A DNA stretch of 41,852 nt from Candidatus Saccharimonadota bacterium (GCA_013316435.1 WSMR01000002.1:1-41852), one strand, 5' to 3'; positions 23,941 through 32,979 are shown, counted from the stretch's first letter. The notes: a model not told the origin generated them from the letters alone. Translations and numbers: made by a program.

Positions 23941-25719
23941 TTACTTACGACTGGCGATAATAGCTTCGTATTCTTGTAGTAGCGGGACTTTACTTAGGTA
24001 GTTTTCCCACATGCCGAGGTGATTGTTGGCGCGGCTATCACTCGTGTCGCCATAACCGTCGGCGAGTCGAGCAATTTCGTAAAGTGGAGTAGAAATGTCA
24101 GTAGCAAGTAGCCACTCTTGGCGACAACCGGTACTAGTAACATGGGTATTGAGCTCGATATTTGCTACCCAGCAGCGCCCGCGGTAATCGCTAAAGAACA
24201 GCCAAGCAGTTTGCGTATCTACTGATTCATAGCCTTCGCCCATAATTTGCCCAGCAAAAGCCGAATACACTGAATAACGCACCATCAGATTCTCAAAATC
24301 TGGTCCGGATTCGCGATTAATTGATAGCAGCTGTGGAGCAATTTTTTTGCGGCCAGCGGCGATAATTGAATTTGAGTCGGCGTTAAATGGTTGCGGAGAA
24401 ACTTCACGATAGAAGTCTCCACGAAGTTGGCTGCGCGTATAAGCATCGCGAAACTCCTGGCGGGTAGCATAAGCTGGAGCAGTCCCCGCAAACAAGAAAT
24501 CAGGGTTTGTGCTCGAAAGGTCAATAATTCCTCCGCGGCGCTCAATTTGGTTTAGTCCGGACTGGAGCAGAATCGGTAAAATCGTTGAACGGCTATCAAA
24601 CCCAAGACCAAAAACATCAATACCCTCGCCGCTAATATCTCGAACATAATCTGGCAGATAGCGCCAAATGGCATTGTCTTTGTCGCGGTAGTAACTACGA
24701 ATTTTGACACCGTTATTCGTTGGCACAAAAGCAATTGCCGCCATTTGATCGCTGGTTAGTTCAAAGAGATTCGACAGATAAACTACCTGATTATCAACGG
24801 TGATTTCGTAAGTCGGATAAAGTCCGGCCGTGACGAGATTTGGAACGCTGAGTTGATAAGATTGCCCGCCCTGAATCCAGGGGTCGCCCTCTACCACGGC
24901 GCGATTAAGCAGTTGATTGCGCAGTTCGTCTTCCACTAACGTGAGGTTTACGGAGCCAATTGGGGTCTCGACGAGCGTAGAAACTTGGTCAATCGGAGCG
25001 GTAGCATTAGGATTGGTTTCGTCGGCTAGGGTTGCGCTAAGGTCTTGCCCAATCGCTTGCGCGTCTTTACGCATAAGCTCAAATTGGCGATAATAATCAA
25101 ATCGATCGCCATAAAGTTTTTGCTCGAGCCGATCCATAGCTTTGATATAATCATCAAATTGATCCGGAGAAGCCATATTCTGAATCTCGGATAAGAATCG
25201 CCGTCTTAGATCAGAAAAACCCACTGGAGTTCGGTAATCCGGTTGATGATGACGCGGCGCACTGATAAAAGCCTTCAAATCGTCACTAGTGACATCCTGC
25301 CAGTTTTGCGAATTATAACCGCAAACCACTGCGAGAATTTGCTTTTCGTGCAGGTCGGAGGAAACTTGGTCAAAAACTTGAGCAGCTTCGTCGACTTTGG
25401 AAGGGAAGGTTAGAAGAAATTTATTTTCCTCTTCGGTTGGGATACGATCTTCACGCAAGGTCTGGATAAAAGCTTCGCGACTAGCCTTCGGGTCAGTCTC
25501 AGGAATTTTGCGCCCCATTGGTAGACTGTGATTCAAATAAGGAATGAAGTAGGCAATAATTGCTTCCTGGGCTTGTTCGACTGGCGTAGCAGTGGTGATT
25601 AGAGAAAGTTTGGCTTGCTCCGGCGCAAGTTTTTGCTCGATATTTTTGCTGTCAGCCCTAATACTGCTTTTTGCCGTAGCTTGGTCGCCCTGAGGCCCAT
25701 CCCTTAATTCCTCAAACAT
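23941..25719 (-). CDS. Large hypothetical protein
   Basis: The 592-aa protein is soluble, without signal peptide or clear membrane segment. I recognise no family. The first ~130 residues are charged and helical, the middle (about 240-350) looks beta-rich, and an Ala/Tyr-rich region near 440-480 precedes a final domain with several aromatic residues. The start at 25719 has TATAAT exactly 6 nt upstream. The gene sits between the kinase gene and the tRNA-Arg promoter region and is probably monocistronic. Confidence 0.75.
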   Translation of the reverse strand: MFEELRDGPQGDQATAKSSIRADSKNIEQKLAPEQAKLSLITTATPVEQAQEAIIAYFIPYLNHSLPMGRKIPETDPKASREAFIQTLREDRIPTEEENKFLLTFPSKVDEAAQVFDQVSSDLHEKQILAVVCGYNSQNWQDVTSDDLKAFISAPRHHQPDYRTPVGFSDLRRRFLSEIQNMASPDQFDDYIKAMDRLEQKLYGDRFDYYRQFELMRKDAQAIGQDLSATLADETNPNATAPIDQVSTLVETPIGSVNLTLVEDELRNQLLNRAVVEGDPWIQGGQSYQLSVPNLVTAGLYPTYEITVDNQVVYLSNLFELTSDQMAAIAFVPTNNGVKIRSYYRDKDNAIWRYLPDYVRDISGEGIDVFGLGFDSRSTILPILLQSGLNQIERRGGIIDLSSTNPDFLFAGTAPAYATRQEFRDAYTRSQLRGDFYREVSPQPFNADSNSIIAAGRKKIAPQLLSINRESGPDFENLMVRYSVYSAFAGQIMGEGYESVDTQTAWLFFSDYRGRCWVANIELNTHVTSTGCRQEWLLATDISTPLYEIARLADGYGDTSDSRANNHLGMWENYLSKVPLLQEYEAIIASRK

Positions 25720-25842
25720 AGAATCATTATAACAAAAGAATCTAAACCGGTAAAGCCTTCTTTTGGGGCATTGTTATTTATGCGAAGTTACTCTTCATTC
25801 AAATTAGAAGGTTTTATTCTAGTAGAATCTAGAAAAATGTGC

Positions 25843-25930
25843 TATAATGAAGACGTTGCGATCCGTCGCAATGCTCATTTTCATTGTCAAGTGGATGTCG
25901 TAGTGCGTTAGCGCGAAAATATCCACGTAT
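25843..25930 (+). ncRNA. Structured leader before tRNA-Arg
   Basis: An extended TGCTATAAT ends at 25848, but the tRNA begins 82 nt later, much further than for other tRNAs here. The intervening RNA can fold TTGCGA-UCCG-TCGCAA (a UNCG-type tetraloop) at 25856-25871, and GTGGAT/ATCCAC at 25891-25926. It may be a processed leader or a small RNA cotranscribed with the tRNA; I recognise no known family. Confidence 0.4.
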
Positions 25931-26007
25931 GTACCCGTAGCTCAGCTGGATAGAGCGTTGGCTTGCGGAGCCAAAGGTCGCAGGTTCGAATCCTACCGGG
26001 TATACCA
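25931..26007 (+). tRNA. tRNA-Arg (anticodon GCG)
   Basis: Acceptor GTACCCG/CGGGTAT (G-U first pair), anticodon stem TTGGC/GCCAA with loop TTGCGGA (anticodon GCG), and an encoded CCA. A20 in the D-loop and C35 fit Arg identity. Bacteria normally decode CGY with an A34 (inosine) tRNA, so G34 is uncommon. Confidence 0.9.
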
Positions 26008-26009
26008 GG

Positions 26010-26044
26010 GAAAATCACTCACTATTTTGTGGGTGATTTTCTTT
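26010..26044 (+). terminator. tRNA-Arg terminator
   Basis: GAAAATCAC/GTGATTTTC stem followed by TTT. Confidence 0.8.
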
Positions 26045-26066
26045 GGTATTTCCCTTGAACTTGTGC

Positions 26067-26072
26067 TACAAT
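26067..26072 (+). promoter_or_regulatory. -10 box of Mur-ligase-like gene, leaderless spacing
   Basis: TGCTACAAT is followed by 6 nt and the ATG at 26079; TTGGTA 18 bp upstream is a possible -35 box. Confidence 0.65.
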
Positions 26073-26078
26073 AAAGAT

Positions 26079-26819
26079 ATGAAAAATACTGCGAAACTTT
26101 CGGGAGGTAAACAGCGGTTGTCACTTCAACGCGCGAAAGTGAAACTTCTAGCCTCGTACTATGGACATCCGGCGCGTGATTTGAAGATTATCTGTATCAC
26201 CGGTTCAACGGGGAAGGTTGCAGTAGCGCATCTTGTACACGAAATTCTAACGGCTGCTAGTCAGCCTGCAGCAATTTTGGCTTCGGAGAGCCCAATCAAG
26301 GCAACCGTACTACACAAATTTCTAAATGATGCCTGGAAAGCAAAAGTTACTTACGCCGTTGTTACGGCGGCACCGGACGCTTTGGCAACCGAAACATTCT
26401 ATGGCTTACCAATTCACGTTGCAGCATTGACCGATTTTGTCCCATCCGGTTTGACTGACACCGATTTGCAACACTATCTTGACGCTGAGGGAATACTTTT
26501 CCGTATGAATCCGGATATCGTGGTACTGAATCGCGACGATACACACTATCCGGAGTTTGCGCAGTTTCGTGGCAAGAATGGCACAATCACCTACGGCGCT
26601 TCTTCAGATTCGGAACTAAGAATTGATCGTTCAAAACTGTACAAAAAAGGCGTAGAGGCCAGTTTGGCAGTAGCAAATCGTTACTTTACGGTTGCTAGCT
26701 TCCTGACCGGTGAGCCGGCAGTTTCCTATATGGCTTGTGCGGCTGCAATCGCCTCCGGGCTTAATATCGCTCCGGATACTATTATTGACGGCATCGCAAA
26801 TTACGATCCGGATAAGTAA
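26079..26819 (+). CDS. Truncated Mur-ligase-like protein
   Basis: The 246-aa protein starts at 26079, set by the -10 box. It resembles the central ATPase domain of Mur ligases (MurE/MurT type): a P-loop-like ITGSTGKVAVAHLV replaces GTNGKTT, followed by LNRDD and a YGASSDSE segment. The C-terminal ligase domain found in complete enzymes (450-500 aa) is absent and the stop is followed directly by the hrcA promoter. It may act with a partner, as MurT does with GatD, or be non-catalytic; I cannot decide. Confidence 0.65.
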   Translation: MKNTAKLSGGKQRLSLQRAKVKLLASYYGHPARDLKIICITGSTGKVAVAHLVHEILTAASQPAAILASESPIKATVLHKFLNDAWKAKVTYAVVTAAPDALATETFYGLPIHVAALTDFVPSGLTDTDLQHYLDAEGILFRMNPDIVVLNRDDTHYPEFAQFRGKNGTITYGASSDSELRIDRSKLYKKGVEASLAVANRYFTVASFLTGEPAVSYMACAAAIASGLNIAPDTIIDGIANYDPDK

Positions 26820-26859
26820 TCGTTCAGCTAGCGCTCTTGCGAATTGACTGCTAATTTGG

Positions 26860-26865
26860 TATAAT
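26860..26865 (+). promoter_or_regulatory. -10 box of hrcA-grpE, leaderless spacing
   Basis: TGGTATAAT ends 6 nt before the hrcA ATG. I see no CIRCE inverted repeat here. Confidence 0.65.
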
Positions 26866-26871
26866 TGATTT

Positions 26872-27636
26872 ATGAAATTGACTGAGCGCCAAGAAGGAAT
26901 TTTGTTTGCAATTATTGAGGAGTATTCGGAGACGGCTACTCCGGTTGGCAGTGTAATTTTGGCGAAAGTCTTCAATGTTTCTTCAGCCACAGTGCGCGCG
27001 GAAATGGCTCATCTTGAATCGCTAGGTCTGATTATCCAGCCACATACCTCGGCAGGGCGAATGCCGACTGATGCGGGCTATCGTTATTACGTAAATGCTT
27101 TGTCGGAGCGCCCCGAGACTCTAGCTGATAAACCTCATGCAAAGCCCGAAACGTATAATCCCAAGACTGCCGAGCGCAATAGTCGCGTTCTTGAGGTGCG
27201 CGTAAATGCGCAAACTCGAGCCGATTCAGCAATTCGTGGCGCAGTGGATTCACTGGTCGAACTAACGGGGAATCTTGGACTGGCAACGATTGGTGATCAG
27301 CTCTACATCGCGGGGGTTTCGCGGCTTTTTGCGCAGCCGGAATTCTTGGATAACCGTCGCGTGCAGGCGGTTGCAGAATTACTAGACAATTTGGAGCCGT
27401 GGCTTAGGGAAGCTTCGCCAGGTCAGCCATTAAATATCTTCATTGGTCAAGAAAATCCGATTGGCAAATCTTCCGGTGCGTCGTTGGTGGTAAGTCGTTT
27501 TCGCTCACCTTATTCTGACAAGAGTTATATCGGTGTTCTTGGCCCAACTCGTCAAAACTATCTACGCGTAATGTCATTAGTGCGCCATGCCGGTGATATT
27601 TTGGAACGAACATTAATGATAAAAGGAGATGATTGA
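26872..27636 (+). CDS. hrcA: Heat-inducible transcription repressor HrcA (short form)
   Basis: The protein has 254 aa. The N-terminal winged helix is well conserved ([20 protein letters not shown] then [41 protein letters not shown]). The middle is shortened against the usual ~340 aa, but the C-terminal [11 protein letters not shown]-like and [17 protein letters not shown] blocks remain. It represses chaperone genes through CIRCE operators; none is evident in front of this operon. grpE follows, overlapping by one base. Confidence 0.92.
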   Translation: MKLTERQEGILFAIIEEYSETATPVGSVILAKVFNVSSATVRAEMAHLESLGLIIQPHTSAGRMPTDAGYRYYVNALSERPETLADKPHAKPETYNPKTAERNSRVLEVRVNAQTRADSAIRGAVDSLVELTGNLGLATIGDQLYIAGVSRLFAQPEFLDNRRVQAVAELLDNLEPWLREASPGQPLNIFIGQENPIGKSSGASLVVSRFRSPYSDKSYIGVLGPTRQNYLRVMSLVRHAGDILERTLMIKGDD

Positions 27637-28208
27637 TGAAGAAAACACAACCAGTGGAAGGCGCACAAGATCAGCCGGTCGAAGGCGTAATTAATGCCGA
27701 TGAGAACGAAATTGTAGAAAATGAGCCGGCGCCGGAACAAGAAGCGCTAGATGCAGAAAATGTAGAGGAAACGGCTGCGGAAGAGCCGGAAGAATCTAGT
27801 ATGGAGAGCGAAAATGCTGAGCTAAAAGATTTATTGCAGCACACTCGCGCGGATTTTGAAAATTTTCGCAAACAGACCGACAAGCAGCGCGTACAGGCTA
27901 TGGAGTCGGCCAAGTATGCTACTGTTCTAAAATTTTTGCCCCTAGTAGATGACTTTAGTCGAGCTTTAGCTACTTATCCGGAAGAGTTGGCGCCGTTGCA
28001 GAAGAATTTTGATAAAACACTTGAAAAGCTCGGTCTCGAGCAGATTAACTCAAACGTTGATACGGAATTTGATCCGGATTATCACGAAGCGGTTTCGATT
28101 GAAGATGCTGATGGTGATAAAGAAGTAATCTTAGAGACTTTGCGCCCTGGATATTTGTATGAAGGTGTGGTTTTGCGCCCGGCGATGGTCAAGGTCACTC
28201 ACAAATAA
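27636..28208 (+). CDS. grpE: Nucleotide exchange factor GrpE
   Basis: The 190-aa protein starts at the ATG at 27636, with AAAAGGAG 7 nt upstream. A Glu/Ala-rich disordered N-terminus (~55 residues) leads into the long coiled-coil (ENAELKDLLQHTRADFENFR) and the C-terminal beta domain (EFDPDYHEAVSI, VLRPAMVKVTHK). It releases ADP from DnaK. Overlap with hrcA (TGATG) indicates a two-gene heat-shock operon. Confidence 0.95.
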   Translation: MKKTQPVEGAQDQPVEGVINADENEIVENEPAPEQEALDAENVEETAAEEPEESSMESENAELKDLLQHTRADFENFRKQTDKQRVQAMESAKYATVLKFLPLVDDFSRALATYPEELAPLQKNFDKTLEKLGLEQINSNVDTEFDPDYHEAVSIEDADGDKEVILETLRPGYLYEGVVLRPAMVKVTHK

Positions 28209-28224
28209 TCCGCTCTAGAGGTGG

Positions 28225-28230
28225 TATAAT
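28225..28230 (+). promoter_or_regulatory. -10 box of dnaG, leaderless spacing
   Basis: TGGTATAAT is followed by 6 nt and the ATG at 28237. Confidence 0.7.
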
Positions 28231-28236
28231 ATATGT

Positions 28237-29850
28237 ATGGAAGATGCCAAGGAGGAAATTCGGGCACGGTTGCCGATCGAAGATGTGGTTGGGCAGTATA
28301 TTGAGTTGAAGCGGGCAGGGCGCAGCCTAAAGGGGCGTTCGCCGTGGGGCGTAGACAAGACCCCTAGTTTCATGGTCTCTCCGGAAAAGGGTATTTGGCA
28401 TGATTTTTCGGCAAACAAGGGTGGAGACATTTTCGCTTTCATTATGGAGGTGGAGGGAATTTCTTTTCTAGAAGCCCTAGAGAAGCTAGCCGGTCAGGCT
28501 GGCGTAGAACTTGCAAAATACCGCGGGAGCAACAACGCTGTAACCCAGCGCAAACGCCGGGCGCGCGAAGCGATTGAACTAGCTTGTAAATATTATCAAT
28601 TTTGTTTAACCAAAAATCAAAAAGTCATTCAATATGTCTTTGAAAAACGCGGTGTGAATAAGGGTACAGTGACGGATTTTCGGATTGGCTATTCGCCAAA
28701 TACTGGCAGGGTGCTGACTGATTTTCTAAAAAAGCGCGGCTTCAAAAAGTCCGAACTGGAAGCGGCAGGGCTGCTCAACCGATTTGGTAGCGATATGTTT
28801 CGGGGACGAATGATGGTGCCGTTTATCGATACGAATGGTGTGATTGGTTTTACGGCGCGGATTTTGACAAAGGGTGAGCCGAAATATTTGAATACGCCGG
28901 AAACGCTTTTATTTAACAAAAGCCGATTTGTTTTTGGCTTGGCGCAGGCGAAAGAATCGATCCGCCAAAATAATTATGTGGTGATTGTCGAAGGAAATAT
29001 GGATGTGATTTCGAGCCATCAAGCCGGCGTGCGCGAGGCGGTTGCAACTAGTGGTACGGCGATGACTGAACTGCATCTCAAGACTCTTTCTCGGCTGACG
29101 CCTGACGTGCGTTTGGCCTACGATGGTGACGAGGCCGGTATGAAGGCGACCGAGCGAGCCATTATGATGGCGGGAGATCTTGGAGTGAATCTTTCGGTGA
29201 TTTCGGATTATCATGGCGTCAAGGATCCGGACGAGCTGATTCAAAAAGATCCAAGATTATGGAAGGATGCCGTCAAACATTGTCGCCCGGCAGTGGATTA
29301 TTTGCTGGATAAATTTGAAGATAAAATTGACATTTCGACTGGAGTTGGTAAGCGCGAATATTCGGACAAGGCGGTAGGTTTGATTAAATATATTCACGAT
29401 GCGGTAGAAAAGAAGCATTACGAACAGTTGATTGCACGGAAGCTGGATTGTTCGGTTGAAGACCTTAGAGCCAAGAAGGTGAATCAGCCCAGTACGAAGC
29501 ACTTCAAAAAGGTTAAAGCCGCTCCAAAAACCGATCAACTAAAAGGCATCGAAGACAATCTGCATGCATTAGTACTATGTGGTAAAGTATCGGGAATTGA
29601 AGGATTGGAACTGCCAAGCGATAAGCAAAAGCAAGCGGAGCTGAGCTTGATTTTTGAACAAAAATATAAGGGCTGGGATCAGGGGAGGCTGACGGAGGAA
29701 GCGCACGGGCTATTCCGAAGGTATCAAGTAGAGAAGAATAGGCAGAGGCGAGCAGAATTGAACGAAGAGATGGCCGCGGCGGAGGCAGCCGGGGATGAGA
29801 AGAGGGCGGATGAGCTAGCGAAGCAAATTGCCGCGATCAAGATCAATTAG
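28237..29850 (+). CDS. dnaG: DNA primase DnaG lacking zinc ligands
   Basis: The 537-aa protein makes RNA primers for replication. The N-terminal domain keeps the CHC2 fold outline (LPIEDVVGQYIELKRAGRSL, DKTPSFMVSPEKGIWHDFS), but the C-P-x-H and C-x-x-C ligands are replaced (RSPWGVDKT and HDFSANKGG), so it cannot bind zinc the usual way. The TOPRIM core is intact: VVIVEGNMDVISS near 247-259 and YDGDEAG near 294-300. The C-terminal helicase-binding region is divergent. rpoD follows from its own promoter, as in the macromolecular synthesis operon. Confidence 0.93.
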   Translation: MEDAKEEIRARLPIEDVVGQYIELKRAGRSLKGRSPWGVDKTPSFMVSPEKGIWHDFSANKGGDIFAFIMEVEGISFLEALEKLAGQAGVELAKYRGSNNAVTQRKRRAREAIELACKYYQFCLTKNQKVIQYVFEKRGVNKGTVTDFRIGYSPNTGRVLTDFLKKRGFKKSELEAAGLLNRFGSDMFRGRMMVPFIDTNGVIGFTARILTKGEPKYLNTPETLLFNKSRFVFGLAQAKESIRQNNYVVIVEGNMDVISSHQAGVREAVATSGTAMTELHLKTLSRLTPDVRLAYDGDEAGMKATERAIMMAGDLGVNLSVISDYHGVKDPDELIQKDPRLWKDAVKHCRPAVDYLLDKFEDKIDISTGVGKREYSDKAVGLIKYIHDAVEKKHYEQLIARKLDCSVEDLRAKKVNQPSTKHFKKVKAAPKTDQLKGIEDNLHALVLCGKVSGIEGLELPSDKQKQAELSLIFEQKYKGWDQGRLTEEAHGLFRRYQVEKNRQRRAELNEEMAAAEAAGDEKRADELAKQIAAIKIN

Positions 29851-29891
29851 CAAACGCTAAGGGGTTCTATTGACTTATGCGCTAATCTATG

Positions 29892-29901
29892 ATATAATAG
29901 A
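29892..29901 (+). promoter_or_regulatory. -10 box of rpoD
   Basis: TGATATAAT precedes a ~65-nt leader that has no clear Shine-Dalgarno before the ATG at 29966. Confidence 0.6.
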
Positions 29902-29965
29902 AAGACGGGGGCATTTTGCCCAAAACCATTGATTTATTTAAGAATTTTAGCTAGAATATAAGATA

Positions 29966-30946
29966 ATGGTAGATGATGAGATCTTAAAGACTGATGCTCC
30001 AGCAGAGAATCCTTTGCTGGATATTGGTGAACCAATGTCGGATGAGCTGGCAGTAGAAGACGATTTTTCTGATGAAGAGCTAGCGATTACGGCGGACAAT
30101 GTTGACGCTTTTGCTGATGATTCAGTTCGCATGTATCTGCGCGAAATTGGCAAAATTCCACTTTTGACTCAGGAGGAAGAACAAGACTTGGCCCATCGTG
30201 CGATTGCTGGCGACAAAAAGGCTAAGGACAAACTAGCCGAGGCCAATATGCGTCTTGTGGTTAGTATTGCGAAGCGTTATGGTGGGCGCGGTCTTGATTT
30301 TTTGGATCTGATTCAAGAGGGGAATACCGGTTTGTTGCGTGCCGTGGATAAATTTGACCCGGACAAAGGCTTCAAGTTCTCGACTTATGCTACTTGGTGG
30401 ATTCGCCAAGCGATTACGCGGGCGATTGCTGATCAAGCGCGTACAATCCGGATTCCGGTACATATGGTCGAGACAATTAATAAGGTGCTGAGGACAACGC
30501 GTCGGCTGACCCAAGAGCTCAACCGTGAGCCGACTAACGAAGAAATCGCGAAGGCGATGGATATGGAAGTCGACAAGATTGAATATGTTATGCGTATCAA
30601 GCAGGACATCGCCAGTCTTGACGCTAGTGTCGGTCGTGATGGCGATGACGAAGAATCGGTGCTGGGCGACTTTGTAGAGGATATGGAACGGGACTCGCCG
30701 GAAGATGCTACTGCTACGCAGATTCTGAAGGAGCAGATTGCAGAAATTCTGACAACGTTAAGTGAGCGTGAGCAGAAGATTATTCGCCTGCGGTTTGGGA
30801 TTGGCGGTGGTCGGCCGCATACACTGGAGGAAGTTGGAAATGAATTTTCGGTCACGCGCGAGCGGATTCGTCAGATTGAGGCTAAAGCCCTCTCGAAACT
30901 ACGCAAGAATAAGCAAACTAAGAAGTTGCACGAGTATTTGAAGTAG
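29966..30946 (+). CDS. rpoD: Primary sigma factor RpoD (sigma-70/SigA)
   Basis: The protein has 326 aa. A short acidic N-terminus replaces region 1.1. Region 1.2 begins at [16 protein letters not shown] (~residue 52). Regions 2.1-2.4 include [20 protein letters not shown] and [17 protein letters not shown]. Region 3 ([12 protein letters not shown]) follows, and region 4.2 is [20 protein letters not shown]. It is the likely housekeeping sigma, fitting the consensus TTGACA/TATAAT-type boxes seen here. The next small gene begins 6 bp after the stop, with its own AGGAGG. Confidence 0.96.
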   Translation: MVDDEILKTDAPAENPLLDIGEPMSDELAVEDDFSDEELAITADNVDAFADDSVRMYLREIGKIPLLTQEEEQDLAHRAIAGDKKAKDKLAEANMRLVVSIAKRYGGRGLDFLDLIQEGNTGLLRAVDKFDPDKGFKFSTYATWWIRQAITRAIADQARTIRIPVHMVETINKVLRTTRRLTQELNREPTNEEIAKAMDMEVDKIEYVMRIKQDIASLDASVGRDGDDEESVLGDFVEDMERDSPEDATATQILKEQIAEILTTLSEREQKIIRLRFGIGGGRPHTLEEVGNEFSVTRERIRQIEAKALSKLRKNKQTKKLHEYLK

Positions 30947-30951
30947 GAGGA

Positions 30952-31245
30952 ATGATGAATTGGTTAGCACTTAGAGTTCTAGCAGTTGAGACGAATATTT
31001 TACCGAAAAATCTAGATATTGACGGAATTTTAAAGTTGATTTTGAATATCTTGGTCTACGGTATTGGCGTAGCGGCAGTAGTTGGCGTGGTAGTTGCGGG
31101 GATTATGTATTTGACCGCGCGTGATAGCGAGGCTCAGGTTGCCGCAGCCAAGAAACGCCTTTATGAAGTTGTGATTGGACTAGTTTTGTGGGTGGCAATG
31201 TGGTCGCTCCTTAACTGGCTAATTCCAGGTGGTCTAAAGCCTTAG
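30952..31245 (+). CDS. VirB2-like T4SS pilin family membrane protein
   Basis: The protein is 96-97 aa; the ATG at 30955 has better spacing from AGGAGG (4 nt) than the ATG at 30952. Two membrane helices (near 30-53 and 73-93) flank a short charged loop (ARDSEAQVAAAKKRLYE). This matches the T4SS_pilin family (PF18895-type) that is abundant in CPR genomes. It may form a surface filament or channel part; no other T4SS gene is adjacent. It is cotranscribed with rpoD and the following kinase-like gene. Confidence 0.7.
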   Translation: MMNWLALRVLAVETNILPKNLDIDGILKLILNILVYGIGVAAVVGVVVAGIMYLTARDSEAQVAAAKKRLYEVVIGLVLWVAMWSLLNWLIPGGLKP

Positions 31246-31248
31246 GTT

Positions 31249-32178
31249 ATGAAGAAGCTCGTCTTAGTCTATAATCCACGCTCGGCTCATCATGAGCTAA
31301 TCAAAAAAGAGGTGCTTGGGACAACGAGGACTTTGCCGGGGTGGATGATTGCGAAGTTCGAGGTGAAGCCACTGAGTTTGGTGCAGAACGTTGAGCGCCT
31401 GGCGCGGATTCTTGATGATGGGGATCTTGTAATCGTAGCTGGCGGTGATGGTACCGCAGCAATGGCGTTAAATGGTATTTTGGCCTCAAAGAAGCGGGCG
31501 ACTTTGGGGGTGTTTGGCTACGGACACTTTAATGATTTTGCGCATACGCTTGGAACGATGCATCCGGTCGAGTACGGCGATGACTATCTTGGCGGAGTCG
31601 CGGAGTTAGTGCGCAAGTTTAATGCTGGCGAAACCCGGGATTTTTATCCACTGGAGGTGAAAATTGATGGTAAGTTTTGGCGCTTCGCAGCCTGCTATGT
31701 AACTTTGGGTATGGCGGCTAAGGCAACAGAGATGTTTGAAGAGCGCGAAATTCGCAAAAATATGCCACGCACTAGTCATCTGCGCTCGTATTTTCGGGTC
31801 GGGTTGTGGTATTACAAAAATCGCAAAAAGCATCAGTTCTTGCCGGCGCTGAAGTTAAATGATCAGGAAATGTCACGGGCAACCGATGTAATTGCTCTTA
31901 ACGCCCCTTATATGGCGAAGGTTATGCATGGGGATAAATGGTACGAGCAGCCGGATAAATTTGCCGCGGGTGGCTTTTGGCTACAGAAATCTTGGACGTT
32001 GTTTAAATTTATGATGCGAAGCATGTTCAAAAAAGTCCCGCTCAGAGAAATGTCGCAACTTGAGGTAGAATTTGAAGAGCCGGCGCGACTGATGATTCAG
32101 TCTGAAGGTGAATACGAGATGCTGGAAGGTGCGCAGAAGATTGAGATCAAAAAAGGCCCAAAAGTTACGGTTATCTGA
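31249..32178 (+). CDS. Diacylglycerol-kinase-family lipid kinase
   Basis: The 309-aa protein has the DAGK catalytic domain: LVYNPRSAHHE at the N-terminus, the nucleotide-binding VAGGDGTAAMALNGI near residues 63-77, and GVFGYGHFNDFAHTLG near 87-102, replacing the usual GTxNDFA motif with GHFNDFA. The family (YegS/DgkB) phosphorylates lipids or sphingoid bases. The Asn-to-His change next to NDFA is worth note. It starts 4 nt after the pilin-like gene stop and is probably in the same transcript as rpoD. Confidence 0.8.
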   Translation: MKKLVLVYNPRSAHHELIKKEVLGTTRTLPGWMIAKFEVKPLSLVQNVERLARILDDGDLVIVAGGDGTAAMALNGILASKKRATLGVFGYGHFNDFAHTLGTMHPVEYGDDYLGGVAELVRKFNAGETRDFYPLEVKIDGKFWRFAACYVTLGMAAKATEMFEEREIRKNMPRTSHLRSYFRVGLWYYKNRKKHQFLPALKLNDQEMSRATDVIALNAPYMAKVMHGDKWYEQPDKFAAGGFWLQKSWTLFKFMMRSMFKKVPLREMSQLEVEFEEPARLMIQSEGEYEMLEGAQKIEIKKGPKVTVI

Positions 32179-32262
32179 TATCTATACAGGTGATATACGA
32201 TGTATATAAATATAACATACCCTGTATGGCATTTGTATATACTGGGCTACTTTAGGCCTAGC
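32179..32262. other. AT-rich convergent intergenic region
   Basis: It lies between two convergent genes and contains an ATACAGG…CCTGTAT inverted repeat spaced by ~35 nt, plus GTATATA repeats. No classical terminator with a T-tract is obvious. Confidence 0.35.
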
Positions 32263-32832
32263 TCAGAAATCAATTTCTTTTAGCAGTGCAGAGAATTTAG
32301 TTTGAAGATTATCAAGCGAGCCGTCATTCAGGATATAATAATCGGCGATTGCAATTGGACCGCCTTTTTCGGCGTCTTCGATTTCGGCATAGTCACGAGT
32401 CTGTGCATCGTGCGGAGTAAACGGTCTCTCGGGGCGTTTCGCCAAACGCTCATAGCGCAAAGCGCGCGGAGCCACTACTGCGATAGTCGTAAGCATACCG
32501 GGAAATTCATGTTTAAAGAGACGGTATTCGGTCCATGAGTAGAGTCCATCAAGCACAATGCGTTTTTGGCCAGCAGCGATGAGATCTTTGACTTCGGCGA
32601 CGGCTTGGCGGCCAACCCAGTCTTTACCCTCAGTTTCGCGGATTTCTTTGCGAAAAGCATTCTCCGAAGCGCCATCTAAAGTGCGCTCAATCCCGCGCTT
32701 TTCCATTTCTTTGTAGAGCATACCACCGAAGTAGACCTTTGGTACGCCCCGCTCTGTCAGCGCCTCGACGAGGGCGGATTTGCCGCTACCAGTCATGCCG
32801 AGAATAGCAAGAAGTTTGATCCCTTTGTCCAT
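32263..32832 (-). CDS. P-loop kinase related to dephospho-CoA kinase
   Basis: The 189-aa protein has Walker A GMTGSGKS at residues 12-19 and a CoaE-like overall plan: FGGMLYKEMEKRGIE, a central RIVLDGLYSWTEY Walker-B-like strand, RLAKRPERPFTPHD near 130-143, and a final ADYYILNDGSLDNL segment as in CoaE. Whether it acts on dephospho-CoA or another substrate is unclear. A TATAAT box lies 7 nt before the ATG. Confidence 0.7.
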   Translation of the reverse strand: MDKGIKLLAILGMTGSGKSALVEALTERGVPKVYFGGMLYKEMEKRGIERTLDGASENAFRKEIRETEGKDWVGRQAVAEVKDLIAAGQKRIVLDGLYSWTEYRLFKHEFPGMLTTIAVVAPRALRYERLAKRPERPFTPHDAQTRDYAEIEDAEKGGPIAIADYYILNDGSLDNLQTKFSALLKEIDF

Positions 32833-32887
32833 AGGATAAATTATACTATATTAGGAAAGACTTGTTAAATTTTGCCTCGGTAGGGGT

Positions 32888-32966
32888 ATAATTGATTAGG
32901 ATAACGATATACAAAGTACAAAAATGTAATACAAAGCGCCTTATCGGGGACGGTGGGCGCTTTGTG
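32888..32966 (+). promoter_or_regulatory. polA upstream promoter and hairpin
   Basis: GGTATAAT at ~32886-32893 could start a short transcript that meets a CAAAGCGCC/GGGCGCTTTG hairpin at about 32933-32964. Immediately after it TGTTATACT (32968-32973) is a second -10 box, 6 nt before the polA ATG. This resembles the terminator-promoter overlap at tRNA-Asp. Confidence 0.45.
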
Positions 32967-32979
32967 TTATACTAAAGAT

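Noticed and set aside
26821-26871. CIRCE operator before hrcA
   Set aside because: No TTAGCACTC-N9-GAGTGCTAA-like inverted repeat is present; the stretch contains only the promoter.
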